This document shows, piece after piece, positions 23,804-31,352 of a stretch of 64,000 bases of DNA. How positions within the stretch are numbered: the first letter of the stretch is position 1; the number at the start of each line of letters is the position of its first letter. The stretch comes from Bradyrhizobium cytisi. Lineage in GTDB: Bacteria > Pseudomonadota > Alphaproteobacteria > Rhizobiales > Xanthobacteraceae. The notes beneath the pieces were generated by a model that had not been told where the DNA came from, made no database searches, and worked only from the letters and a program-made list of their open reading frames with translations. The position numbers and the translations under genes are program-made. The DNA lies in assembly GCF_008123515.1 (NCBI RefSeq), contig NZ_VSSR01000023.1, positions 112,501-176,500 on the forward strand, in the 5' to 3' direction.

Positions 23804-24750
23804 TGTCGGGCATTCTTGTGCAAGGCGTGCAGATGCTTCTGGTGCTGCTGCTGGCGCCGCTGCTGACCGGCTTTGTGCGCAAGATGAAGGCCCGCCTGGT
23901 GCGTCGCCAGGGAGCGTCGGTCTTTCAACCGTATCTGGATCTCCTGCGATTGCTCCGCAAGGAAGTGGTGCTGGCGGACAACGCCTCCTGGCTGTTCCGC
24001 GTAACACCCTATGTGACCTTCGCCGCGATCTGGGTTGCCGCAGCCCTGGTGCCGACGTTCGCTACCGGCCTTCTCTTCAACTGGACGGCGGACCTGATTG
24101 CCATCGTGGCGCTGCTCGGAAGCGCGCGCTTCTTTCTGGCACTGGCCGGCATGGACGTCGGCACCAGTTTTGGCGGCATCGGCGCCAGCCGCGAAGTCAT
24201 GATCGCTGCACTGGCGGAGCCGGCGATGCTGCTGGTTGTATTTTGTGTTGCCCTGGTTGCCGGCTCGACCCAACTTTCGACGGTCGCAAATTTCATGGCC
24301 TCGTCGTATGTCGGCTTGCGGGTATCGCTGGGAATGGCGGTGATCGCGCTCATCATGGTGGCCCTGGCGGAGAACGCGCGAATTCCGGTCGACAATCCTG
24401 CGACGCACCTGGAGCTCACTATGGTGCACGAAGCGATGGTTCTCGAATATTCGGGCCGTCATCTCGCGATGATCGAGTTCGGCGCCTTTCTCAAGCTATT
24501 GCTCTATATCTCGCTGATCGCATGCGTGTTCCTGCCTTGGAAGATAGCAGTCTTCGGCACCGGTCCATTGTCCTATGCCATCGGCGCCGTCGCCTACCTC
24601 GTCAAGCTCGCGGCTGCGGGCTTTTTCCTCGCACTGTTCGAGACCGCCACGGCGAAAATGCGGGTCTTTCGCGTTCCGCAATTTCTCGGTGCGGCTCTCA
24701 TGCTGGGCCTGCTCGGCACCCTTCTCCTGTTCGTGTCAAAGAGCTTCTGA
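23803..24750 (+). CDS. hyfC: hydrogenase-4-like subunit C (HyfC/HycD/NuoH type)
   Basis: 315 residues from the ATG at 23803 overlapping the hyfB stop; an ATG at 23794 is in frame but lies inside hyfB. Eight or so helices with the family's cytoplasmic motifs KARLVRRQGASVFQPYLDLL near the start and ENARIPVDNPATHLELTM in the middle. NuoH/HycD subunits anchor the peripheral arm and, in complex I, line the quinone site. The stop overlaps the next start (TGATG at 24748-24752). Confidence 0.9.
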   Translation: MSGILVQGVQMLLVLLLAPLLTGFVRKMKARLVRRQGASVFQPYLDLLRLLRKEVVLADNASWLFRVTPYVTFAAIWVAAALVPTFATGLLFNWTADLIAIVALLGSARFFLALAGMDVGTSFGGIGASREVMIAALAEPAMLLVVFCVALVAGSTQLSTVANFMASSYVGLRVSLGMAVIALIMVALAENARIPVDNPATHLELTMVHEAMVLEYSGRHLAMIEFGAFLKLLLYISLIACVFLPWKIAVFGTGPLSYAIGAVAYLVKLAAAGFFLALFETATAKMRVFRVPQFLGAALMLGLLGTLLLFVSKSF

Positions 24751-25418
24751 TGCAGATGCACAGCCTCTCCTTCGACGTTTCGCACACACTGGCTGGCGGA
24801 CTCGTCCTGATCAGCTTCATGATGCTGTACCAGGATAGGCTCTATTCGCTGCTCAACGTCTTTGCGCTTCATGCCCTTGTGCTCGCGCTTTCCGTCGCTT
24901 GGCAGGCCTTCGTCCAGGACGCACCTCATCTTTACATCACGGCAACAATCGCCCTCGTCTTCAAAGCGATCATCATTCCGGTGGCGCTGCATCGCATCGT
25001 CAAGCAGCTGGGGATCCATCGCGACATCGAATCGGCAGTGGGGATCGGCCCGACCATGCTGGCCGGGATGGCACTAGTTGCCCTCTCAATGGTGCTGATG
25101 CTGCGGGTGACCGCGGAGGCCGATCCATTGGCGCGCGAGGATCTCGCTTTTGCCTTGTCGGTCGTGCTGCTCGGACTTCTGGTCATGGTGACCCGTCGCA
25201 ACGCCGTCAGCCAGGTCGTCGGATTCATGTCGCTCGAGAATGGGCTGGTGCTGGCGGCAACCGGCGCCAAGGGCATGCCGCTGGTGGTCGAGATCAGCGT
25301 CGCCTTCTCGATCCTGATCGCCTTCATCGTCATCGGCATCTTCCTGTTCCGGATCCGCGAACGTTTCGATTCCGTCGATGTCTCCGCGCTCGACGACTAC
25401 CGGGGCGAACGGCGATGA
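24750..25418 (+). CDS. hyfE: hydrogenase-4-like subunit E (HyfE)
   Basis: 222 residues from the ATG at 24750, which overlaps the hyfC stop. Six or so predicted helices; the C-terminal half (RRNAVSQVVGFMSLENGLVL) is the NuoK-like part with a membrane glutamate, as in HyfE of hydrogenase-4. The open frame extends far upstream but that is antisense-like extension inside hyfC. The end overlaps the hyfF start by 4 bp. Confidence 0.87.
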   Translation: MQMHSLSFDVSHTLAGGLVLISFMMLYQDRLYSLLNVFALHALVLALSVAWQAFVQDAPHLYITATIALVFKAIIIPVALHRIVKQLGIHRDIESAVGIGPTMLAGMALVALSMVLMLRVTAEADPLAREDLAFALSVVLLGLLVMVTRRNAVSQVVGFMSLENGLVLAATGAKGMPLVVEISVAFSILIAFIVIGIFLFRIRERFDSVDVSALDDYRGERR

Positions 25419-26866
25419 ACGTACTTTCCTTCGATCCGGTGGCGGCTGTCCTGATAATTCCGATCGGCTCGGCAGCGTTGCTGGCCATACTGCCGGGTTA
25501 TCGGCTGACGGCGCGGTTGAACGTCGTCGCGAGCTTGGCGACATTTCTTTCATCCCTCTCGTTGTTCGTCATCGCACGTCCACCGCCGGGGCCGTACGTG
25601 CTCGTCGACGATCTCAACATCGTCTTCATCGTGCTCAACACCTTCGTGGGGTTTACGACCAGCATCTTCAGCGCCAGCTACATCGCGCATGAACTGGAGA
25701 CTGGTCGGTTGACACCGGTTTATCTGCGTTTCTACCACGCCATGTATCAGACCATGATGTTCGGCATGAACCTGGCTTTCGTGTCGAACAATATCGGCCT
25801 GATGTGGGTCGCGGTGGAAATTGCGACGCTCACCACAGTGTTGATGGTCGGCATCTATCGAAGCCACGCCGCTTTGGAAGCGGCATGGAAATATTTCATT
25901 CTGGGGAGCGTCGGAATAGCGTTCGCCCTGTTCGGCACGATCTTGGTCTACATGGCGGCGCGGCCGGTTGTGGGCGAGGGCCAGGACGGCATGATCTGGA
26001 CCCTGTTGATCCGACATGCCGCGAATTTCGATCCCGCGCTTCTCAACGTCGCTTTCATATTCCTGCTGCTCGGCTACGGCACCAAGGTCGGTTTGGCGCC
26101 GCTGCACGCATGGCTGCCCGACGCCCACGCCGAAGGTCCGACGCCGATATCGGCGGTACTGTCGGGGCTGCTGCTGAATGTCGCGCTCTACGCACTATTG
26201 CGCTTCAAGATATTGCTGGCCGCCAATCCGGCAGCGATCGCTCCTGGCCCCCTTATGGTGACGATGGGCCTGGTTTCGCTCGTCTTCGCAGCTTTCATGC
26301 TCTACCGTCGACGCGACATCAAACGGCTGTTCGCCTATTCGTCGATCGAGCACATGGGCATCATCGTGTTCGCGTTCGGCATGGGCGGCCCGCTCGCCAA
26401 TTTCGCGGGACTGTTGCACATGGTGATGCACAGTCTGACCAAGTCCGCGATCTTCTACGCGGTCGGACATATATCGCAGATCAAGGGCACGCAGCGAATC
26501 TCCGGGATCCGGGGCTTGACCGTGACCCATCCGGCGCTCGGCTGGTGCCTGGTGACGGGCGTCGTCGCGATCGCCGGCGTGCCGCCGCTCGGCATCTTCA
26601 TGAGCGAATTTCTGGTCGTAAGCTCGACCTTCGCACGCCAGCCCCTGCTCGCGATCGTACTGGTATTCGGGCTGTTGTTGGCCTTCGGCGCTTTGACGTT
26701 GCGTCTGACAAGCGTCGCATTTGGCGAGCCTCGCGGCAGCACGAAGTCAGCCGAGGCTTCCTATGTGCCGATGTTTGCCCATCTCTCGCTGGTTCTGATT
26801 GCGGGAATCTATCTTCCAGCGCCGCTCGTTACCTGGTTCCAGCACGTGGCTCGCCTTCTTGGATAG
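25415..26866 (+). CDS. hyfF: hydrogenase-4-like antiporter subunit F (HyfF/NuoN type)
   Basis: 483 residues from the ATG at 25415. A second antiporter-like subunit with GYGTKVGLAPLHAWLPDAHA (proton-channel lysine), GPTPISAVLSGLLLNVALYA and YSSIEHMGIIVFAFGMGG. Two different antiporter modules (this and HyfB) plus HyfC and HyfE make up the membrane arm, as in hydrogenase-4 and its non-hydrogenase relatives. The next gene begins 18 bp later. Confidence 0.9.
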   Translation: MNVLSFDPVAAVLIIPIGSAALLAILPGYRLTARLNVVASLATFLSSLSLFVIARPPPGPYVLVDDLNIVFIVLNTFVGFTTSIFSASYIAHELETGRLTPVYLRFYHAMYQTMMFGMNLAFVSNNIGLMWVAVEIATLTTVLMVGIYRSHAALEAAWKYFILGSVGIAFALFGTILVYMAARPVVGEGQDGMIWTLLIRHAANFDPALLNVAFIFLLLGYGTKVGLAPLHAWLPDAHAEGPTPISAVLSGLLLNVALYALLRFKILLAANPAAIAPGPLMVTMGLVSLVFAAFMLYRRRDIKRLFAYSSIEHMGIIVFAFGMGGPLANFAGLLHMVMHSLTKSAIFYAVGHISQIKGTQRISGIRGLTVTHPALGWCLVTGVVAIAGVPPLGIFMSEFLVVSSTFARQPLLAIVLVFGLLLAFGALTLRLTSVAFGEPRGSTKSAEASYVPMFAHLSLVLIAGIYLPAPLVTWFQHVARLLG

Positions 26867-26884
26867 TTTGGAGATCAACGGGAT

Positions 26885-28396
26885 ATGCCATCGCTGATCG
26901 ATCTATTGCTGGAGGGCCGCCCGGTCCAACAACACAGCCCGTGGCCGCGAGCTGTAGTCGATGCTTCCGTTTGGACGTTTGCGGCAAGTGAGCTGGCACA
27001 CGGACGCTGGAGCCTGCTCGGCCTTTGGGGGGAACCCTCAACGGTGCACATGGCGATTATGGATGGACATACGGCAGAAGTTGCCACTGTCAGCCTGGAT
27101 TGCCCCGACCGCGCTTATCCTTCAGTCGGCAAACACCACCCGCCAGCGCTTCGATTGGAGCGCACCATCAACGATCTGTTCGGATTGTCAGCGGAAGGCT
27201 TGCCCGATATTCGTCCGTGGCTTGATCACGACCGTTGGGCCGTTCGCTTCCCCTTGGGAAACCGCATCAACGCATTTTCGAAGGCGTCGCCCTATCATTT
27301 CCTGCCGGTGGAGGGCGACGACCTGCATCAGGTCGCGGTCGGTCCGGTGCATGCGGGAATTATCGAACCGGGGCATTTTCGGTTTACGGCCAGCGGTGAG
27401 ACCGTGGCCCGGCTGGAACAGCGGCTGGGATATACCCATAAGGGTATCGAGGGTCTCATGGCTGGAGCCAATCTCGAACGGGCTGTTCAGCTCGCCGGAC
27501 GCGTGTCAGGCGACAGCACAGTCGCCTACGCCTTTGCGTTTTCGCGAGCGGCCGAAGCAGCCTTGCAGCTTGTCGTGCCCGATCGTGCAGTTTGGCTGCG
27601 TGCGCTGCTCGCGGAACTCGAGCGGCTCGCCAATCATCTCGGCGACATCGGTGCAATCTGCAACGACGCCTCCTTCGCGCTGATGCACGCTCTTTGCAGC
27701 GTGTTGCGAGAGAGCATTCTGCGCGCATCCCATATCGCATTCGGTCATCGGCTGATGCGGGATATTATCGTGCCCGGTGGCGTGACCCGCGACCTTAACG
27801 ATGAAGGGAGGGAAGCCATCCAGGCGGCGCTGGATAACATCCGCCAGCGGTTTCCTGCTTTGGTCGAGCTCTACGACAATACGGCATCGCTGCAAGATCG
27901 CACGGTCGATACGGGCGTGCTTAAGCCCGCATTTGCCAAGCAGTATGCCGCTGGAGGCTACATAGGCCGCGCATCCGGTCGGTCCTTCGATGCGCGACGC
28001 ACACTTAAGTATCCACCGTATGACGCGCTGCGCTTCGAAGTCCCGGTCCTGAACGAGGGGGATGTCAACGCACGCGTCTGGATCCGCGTGCGCGAGGTCG
28101 AACAGAGCCTTCTGCTGATCGACCAAATATTGGACCGGCTTCCCGATGGCCCGCCGGGAACGCATGCGGGGCACCGGCGGGAGGTGCGGGAAGGCATGGC
28201 GATCGTCGAGGGATTTCGCGGCGACGTCCTGGTTTGGCTCCGCTTGCGGGATGGCCGGGTCGAACGATGCCATCTGCGCGACCCGTCGTGGTTTCAATGG
28301 CCGCTTCTAGAGGCCGCGATCGAGGGCAACATCATCGCCGACTTTCCGCTCTGCAACAAATCCTTCAATTGCTCCTATTCGGGCCACGATCTCTGA
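26885..28396 (+). CDS. hyfG: hydrogenase-4-like large subunit lacking most NiFe ligands (HyfG/HycE-related)
   Basis: 503 residues: a NuoC-like N-terminal domain (about 1-135) fused to a NuoD/HycE-like domain starting near VGPVHAGIIEPGHFRF. In true group 4 hydrogenases the first ligand motif is RxCGIC; here it is RVSGDST, with Ser208 and Ser211 replacing the two cysteines. The C-terminal DPCxxC is replaced by NCSYS (Cys496 kept, Ser499 replacing the last). With one of four ligands left it cannot bind a standard NiFe centre. It thus resembles complex I NuoD and the Ehr (energy-converting hydrogenase-related) group. Confidence 0.88.
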   Translation: MPSLIDLLLEGRPVQQHSPWPRAVVDASVWTFAASELAHGRWSLLGLWGEPSTVHMAIMDGHTAEVATVSLDCPDRAYPSVGKHHPPALRLERTINDLFGLSAEGLPDIRPWLDHDRWAVRFPLGNRINAFSKASPYHFLPVEGDDLHQVAVGPVHAGIIEPGHFRFTASGETVARLEQRLGYTHKGIEGLMAGANLERAVQLAGRVSGDSTVAYAFAFSRAAEAALQLVVPDRAVWLRALLAELERLANHLGDIGAICNDASFALMHALCSVLRESILRASHIAFGHRLMRDIIVPGGVTRDLNDEGREAIQAALDNIRQRFPALVELYDNTASLQDRTVDTGVLKPAFAKQYAAGGYIGRASGRSFDARRTLKYPPYDALRFEVPVLNEGDVNARVWIRVREVEQSLLLIDQILDRLPDGPPGTHAGHRREVREGMAIVEGFRGDVLVWLRLRDGRVERCHLRDPSWFQWPLLEAAIEGNIIADFPLCNKSFNCSYSGHDL

Positions 28397-28409
28397 GGAA
28401 CGGCACCAG

Positions 28410-28943
28410 ATGCGCAAGCTGCTTTTTGAGAGCCTGTTTCGCCGGCCGTTCACCGAGCAAGCACCGTCACCGGACGACGCCGCAGTGACCGAGCTCGCCA
28501 CGGCCGTCGGTCGCGCGGCACGACGGCGTCTCGGCCGAAGCCTCTCGATACGCGAGGTCGATGCTGGATCTTGTAACGGATGCGAACTTGAAATCCACGC
28601 GTTGAACAATGCCTACTACGACGTCGAGCGCTTCGGCCTCCGGTTCGTAGCGTCGCCGCGTCATGCCGATGTATTGATGGTAACCGGGCCGGTGACGAAG
28701 AACATGCGCGAGGCGTTGGAGCGCACCTATCATGCGACCCCCAACCCGAAATGGGTCGTCGCCGTGGGAGATTGCGCTCGGGATGGCGGCTGCTTCGCCG
28801 GCAGCTATGCGGTGGTAGGAGGGGTCTCGCAGGTAGTTCCCGTTGATCTTCATATTCCCGGCTGTCCTCCGCCGCCCAACATGATCTTGCAGGGACTTCT
28901 CGCCCTGCTCGATCGGACGGCCGATCACGCCAATTCCATTTGA
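28410..28943 (+). CDS. hyfI: hydrogenase-4-like small subunit (HyfI/NuoB type)
   Basis: 177 residues. Four cysteines for the proximal 4Fe-4S cluster are intact: Cys55 and Cys58 in GSCNGCELE, Cys122 in GDCARDGG and Cys152 in PGCPPPP. So electron transfer to the large subunit remains possible even though its metal site is lost. It starts 13 bp after hyfG and is the last gene of the operon. No HyfH/HycF-type ferredoxin, formate dehydrogenase or hyp maturation gene follows. Confidence 0.9.
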   Translation: MRKLLFESLFRRPFTEQAPSPDDAAVTELATAVGRAARRRLGRSLSIREVDAGSCNGCELEIHALNNAYYDVERFGLRFVASPRHADVLMVTGPVTKNMREALERTYHATPNPKWVVAVGDCARDGGCFAGSYAVVGGVSQVVPVDLHIPGCPPPPNMILQGLLALLDRTADHANSI

Positions 28944-29020
28944 AGTTCGGTGGGAGGGCTATTCCAGGCCGGCGTGATCGCAGGGGGCCTCGATCGAGAA
29001 ACCCATCTTGCCTCGGCGGG

Positions 29021-29341
29021 TTATCGCGCCCGTTCCAAAGTTCGCGGCGAAGAGGGCTTGGGCTGCTTCATGTTCTTCATTTTCGGCTTCGCGACGTGCT
29101 CCCTGAGGCGAACGCCTCGACCCCCGGCCGAGCTCGCAACGCCCGGATTGATCAATTCGATCCCGGCATTCTCCAGCGCAGAAACCAATTTCATCAGAGA
29201 ATCGACGTTCCCACGGATAACTCCGTCACTCGCTTCCATGCGCTGAATGGTGGGGACTGAAAGACCAGCGAGTTCGGCCGTCTGCCGCTGGTCTATATTC
29301 AGGAGCGCGCGAGCAGCCCTGAGTTGATTGGCCGTGATCAT
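29021..29341 (-). CDS. XRE-type HTH regulator
   Basis: 106 residues from the ATG at 29341 (MITANQLRAARALLNIDQRQ). The helix-turn-helix is the first ~35 residues (AELAGLSVPTIQRMEAS recognition part); then RGNVDSLMKLVSALENAGIE and the GRGVRL end typical of small rhizobial HTH_3 proteins. A basic Lys/Pro-rich tail follows. It is homologous to the frameshifted gene at 21467 but inverted, so the two HTH genes bracket the hyf-like operon. It may be its regulator; divergent from the methyltransferase gene. Confidence 0.85.
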   Translation of the reverse strand: MITANQLRAARALLNIDQRQTAELAGLSVPTIQRMEASDGVIRGNVDSLMKLVSALENAGIELINPGVASSAGGRGVRLREHVAKPKMKNMKQPKPSSPRTLERAR

Positions 29342-29608
29342 GAAATGGCGGCCTCCAGTGCGATCCTCATGCAGTATATTTACACCATCCATAATCCAAC
29401 TTCAAGCATCAATTTAGATGCACAATATATCAGTGACCGGATCGCACCGCCCTAAAGGGATAGAGGTCGGAGACTTGTATCGAATTTTTCTCCCGGAATG
29501 CGGAAACATTATCAGCGATAGTCGAAACAGTTGGCGCACCGCAAATTACATGATAAGAGATGTTTAATGCATGTGTTCTAATGCCCGCCGATTAAGGTAT
29601 TTGGTGTC
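29342..29608. other. AT-rich divergent intergenic region
   Basis: This stretch between the HTH gene (minus) and the methyltransferase gene (plus) is AT-rich (CAGTATATTTAC, TGCACAATATATCAG, TACATGATAAGAGATG), like the region at the other end of the hyf-like operon. It probably holds both promoters. No unambiguous operator was identified. Confidence 0.4.
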
Positions 29609-30334
29609 GTGAAATTGTTGGGTCGTTATCAAGGGAGGAACGGACAGATCGATATCGTCGAATGTTCTTGGGATGGCACGCGCGTGTACTTCGAAGACGG
29701 CATCCGGCAAAGCCAGGCGACGCCAGACGGCGAAAGCGTCTTCACCTATGTGAAGCTCATGGACGAACTCTTGTCTCGGTCCGAACAGATCCTCGTCCTG
29801 GGTTGTGGCGGCGGAAATCTTGCGACACGCCTGTGGCGTCTCGGCAAGAGATTGACCATTGTCGACATTAACCCGATCAGTTTCGTGCTCGCGCACAAGT
29901 ATTTCGATCTTCCGGACGAGTTGCCATGCATCGTCTCCGACTTTCGAAAATTCGTGTTCGATGACCGCGCATATTACGACGGCATTGCGATCGACGTTGG
30001 TGGACCGGGATTCCGTTTCACGGAAGAGTTTGATGCTGAGACCTGCGACGCCATCCGCGCCCGCTTGGCACCGGGCGGTCGGATCGTGATGAACGTATTG
30101 GTCGCCCACGACATTGATCCGACGCCCGACCGGATCGCAGCAAGGCTCGCCGGTGAAGAACTGCGGACATGGATTGTCGACGAGCAATTCATCGAGGATC
30201 GCAATGCCGTCATCGCCTGCATCCCCGAGAAGACCTTGGGTTCACGGGCGGCGCTCGATCGCGTGATGCGCCATAGCCATGAACGCTGGGCAATCCGCCG
30301 CGGAAGATTGCGAAGCCGCGATCTTGCCTGTTGA
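29609..30334 (+). CDS. spermidine-synthase-like class I methyltransferase-fold protein
   Basis: 241 residues with a GTG start at 29609. The nucleotide-binding glycine motif ILVLGCGGGNLATRLW and the acidic LTIVDINPISFVLAHKYFD strand follow the spermidine synthase/SAM-methyltransferase fold; YYDGIAIDVGGPGF takes the place of the catalytic-aspartate loop. It lacks the usual N-terminal beta domain of spermidine synthases and most of the polyamine-binding residues could not be matched. Function unknown; it lies divergently from the HTH regulator and may belong to the same accessory region. Confidence 0.7.
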   Translation: MKLLGRYQGRNGQIDIVECSWDGTRVYFEDGIRQSQATPDGESVFTYVKLMDELLSRSEQILVLGCGGGNLATRLWRLGKRLTIVDINPISFVLAHKYFDLPDELPCIVSDFRKFVFDDRAYYDGIAIDVGGPGFRFTEEFDAETCDAIRARLAPGGRIVMNVLVAHDIDPTPDRIAARLAGEELRTWIVDEQFIEDRNAVIACIPEKTLGSRAALDRVMRHSHERWAIRRGRLRSRDLAC

Positions 30335-30781
30335 TTGCGCTAATGTCTCAGCCTTGGGCTGACCGACGCGAGACGTGAATAACCGGCGTCCGACTCGTGT
30401 CCAACGGGTCGGACGCAAATTGGGATGCTCTCCGCAACGGTCGCGTGAACGTCGATCTGGAAAGATATACCCCCGGATGATCCGCCCTTGGGGGCGGAAG
30501 GTGGGGCGGAAATTTTGGTTGGCGAGATTTGCGCAGACAAAAGTAAGGCGCGACTGGCATCACCACAGTCGCGCCCTACATCGCCGGCTTATGGGGCAGG
30601 GGGGAATAGCCGGCTGCTGAGACGACTCCCCGGCGCAGGAGTCGTTCCAAGCGGCCTGCAAAAATTTTTCGCAGGCATTCTGTGGTTTCCGCACACGGTT
30701 AAGTGATCTTAACGTCCGGGAAACTCCGGCCCTCCGCTCGCGTTGTTCCCTTGACCGCCATGGGGCGAGGGGCCGACAGCT
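30335..30781. other. 447-bp intergenic region with several hairpins
   Basis: No gene is recognised. A perfect 10-bp stem (GGCGCGACTG 30547-30556 with CAGTCGCGCC 30566-30575), an 8-bp stem (ACGACTCC 30622-30629 with GGAGTCGT 30638-30645), and a dyad at 30698-30713 are present. The upstream half has stretches such as CCGCCCTTGGGGGCGG that also fold. It could include a small RNA, but there is no direct evidence. Confidence 0.4.
30698..30713. promoter_or_regulatory. GTTAAG-TGAT-CTTAAC dyad upstream of exported-protein gene
   Basis: A perfect 6-bp inverted repeat with a 4-bp centre lies 69 bp before the ATG at 30782, where a regulator could control that gene. The binding protein is unknown. Confidence 0.35.
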
Positions 30782-31228
30782 ATGCCACAGATTCAAAAGG
30801 TATTTTTTCAAAAGGTATTCTTTGGTGCCGTCGCACTCGCCGCGACGCTTGGCGCCGTCCAGGTTGGCGCGGTGCAACTGGCCTCCGGCCACGATCTGGC
30901 CGACCGCTGGCAGGCGCTCGCCGAACAGCCGGCCCAAACCTCAGCTCGCAGCGTTGCTAGTCACGACGTCAATCGTGCCGGCAAGTCCGACCGGCTCGGC
31001 GACTTGAAGCCGGCGGCGGTTGCCACCCGCACCGTCTCGATGCGGCTGAACGATCTGACCGATACGTCCGTGCTGCTCCGGGTCCCCGCGGTGATCGAGA
31101 CCGGCAACGCCAAGTCCGCTCCTACGATGCTGAAGCCGGGCCGCAAGCCAACGATCGCTTGCGAGCCGATGGTCAGCTCCCTGACCGAGGTCGCCAAGCT
31201 GCTGCAGCCCGGCCGCTGCGTGACCTGA
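30782..31228 (+). CDS. small exported hypothetical protein
   Basis: 148 residues. It starts MPQIQKVFFQKVFFGAVALA; the QKVFF pair comes from an in-frame near-perfect 15-bp tandem duplication just after the start. A hydrophobic segment (about 13-32) suggests a signal peptide or anchor. The rest is polar, with two cysteines near the end (CEPMVSSLTEVAKLLQPGRC), which may form a disulfide. It resembles conserved but unnamed Bradyrhizobium exported proteins. htpG follows 124 bp later. Confidence 0.7.
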   Translation: MPQIQKVFFQKVFFGAVALAATLGAVQVGAVQLASGHDLADRWQALAEQPAQTSARSVASHDVNRAGKSDRLGDLKPAAVATRTVSMRLNDLTDTSVLLRVPAVIETGNAKSAPTMLKPGRKPTIACEPMVSSLTEVAKLLQPGRCVT

Positions 31229-31352
31229 TCGGCCTCGTCCCACATGCAAAACCGGTCTCCCGCCGGGACGGCGGTCCTACATGTCCACTTGATCCCCTAT
31301 CCCATCGCGTTATATCCCGGGTTTCTTCACTTTTGATTGACCGGGTAAACGC

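Noticed and set aside
24899..25414. Extension of the HyfF protein upstream into hyfE, and of HyfE upstream into hyfC
   Set aside because: These are continuous open frames only because of GC bias; the ATGs at 25415 and 24750 match family N-termini and overlap the preceding stops as elsewhere in the operon.
21788..28943. Reading the hyf-like operon as a functional hydrogen-evolving formate hydrogenlyase
   Set aside because: Three of four NiFe ligands in the large subunit are serine, and formate dehydrogenase, ferredoxin subunit and hyp genes are absent.
30547..30575. 10-bp hairpin as an intrinsic terminator of the methyltransferase-like gene
   Set aside because: It lies 210 bp after the stop and has no T-run on either side.
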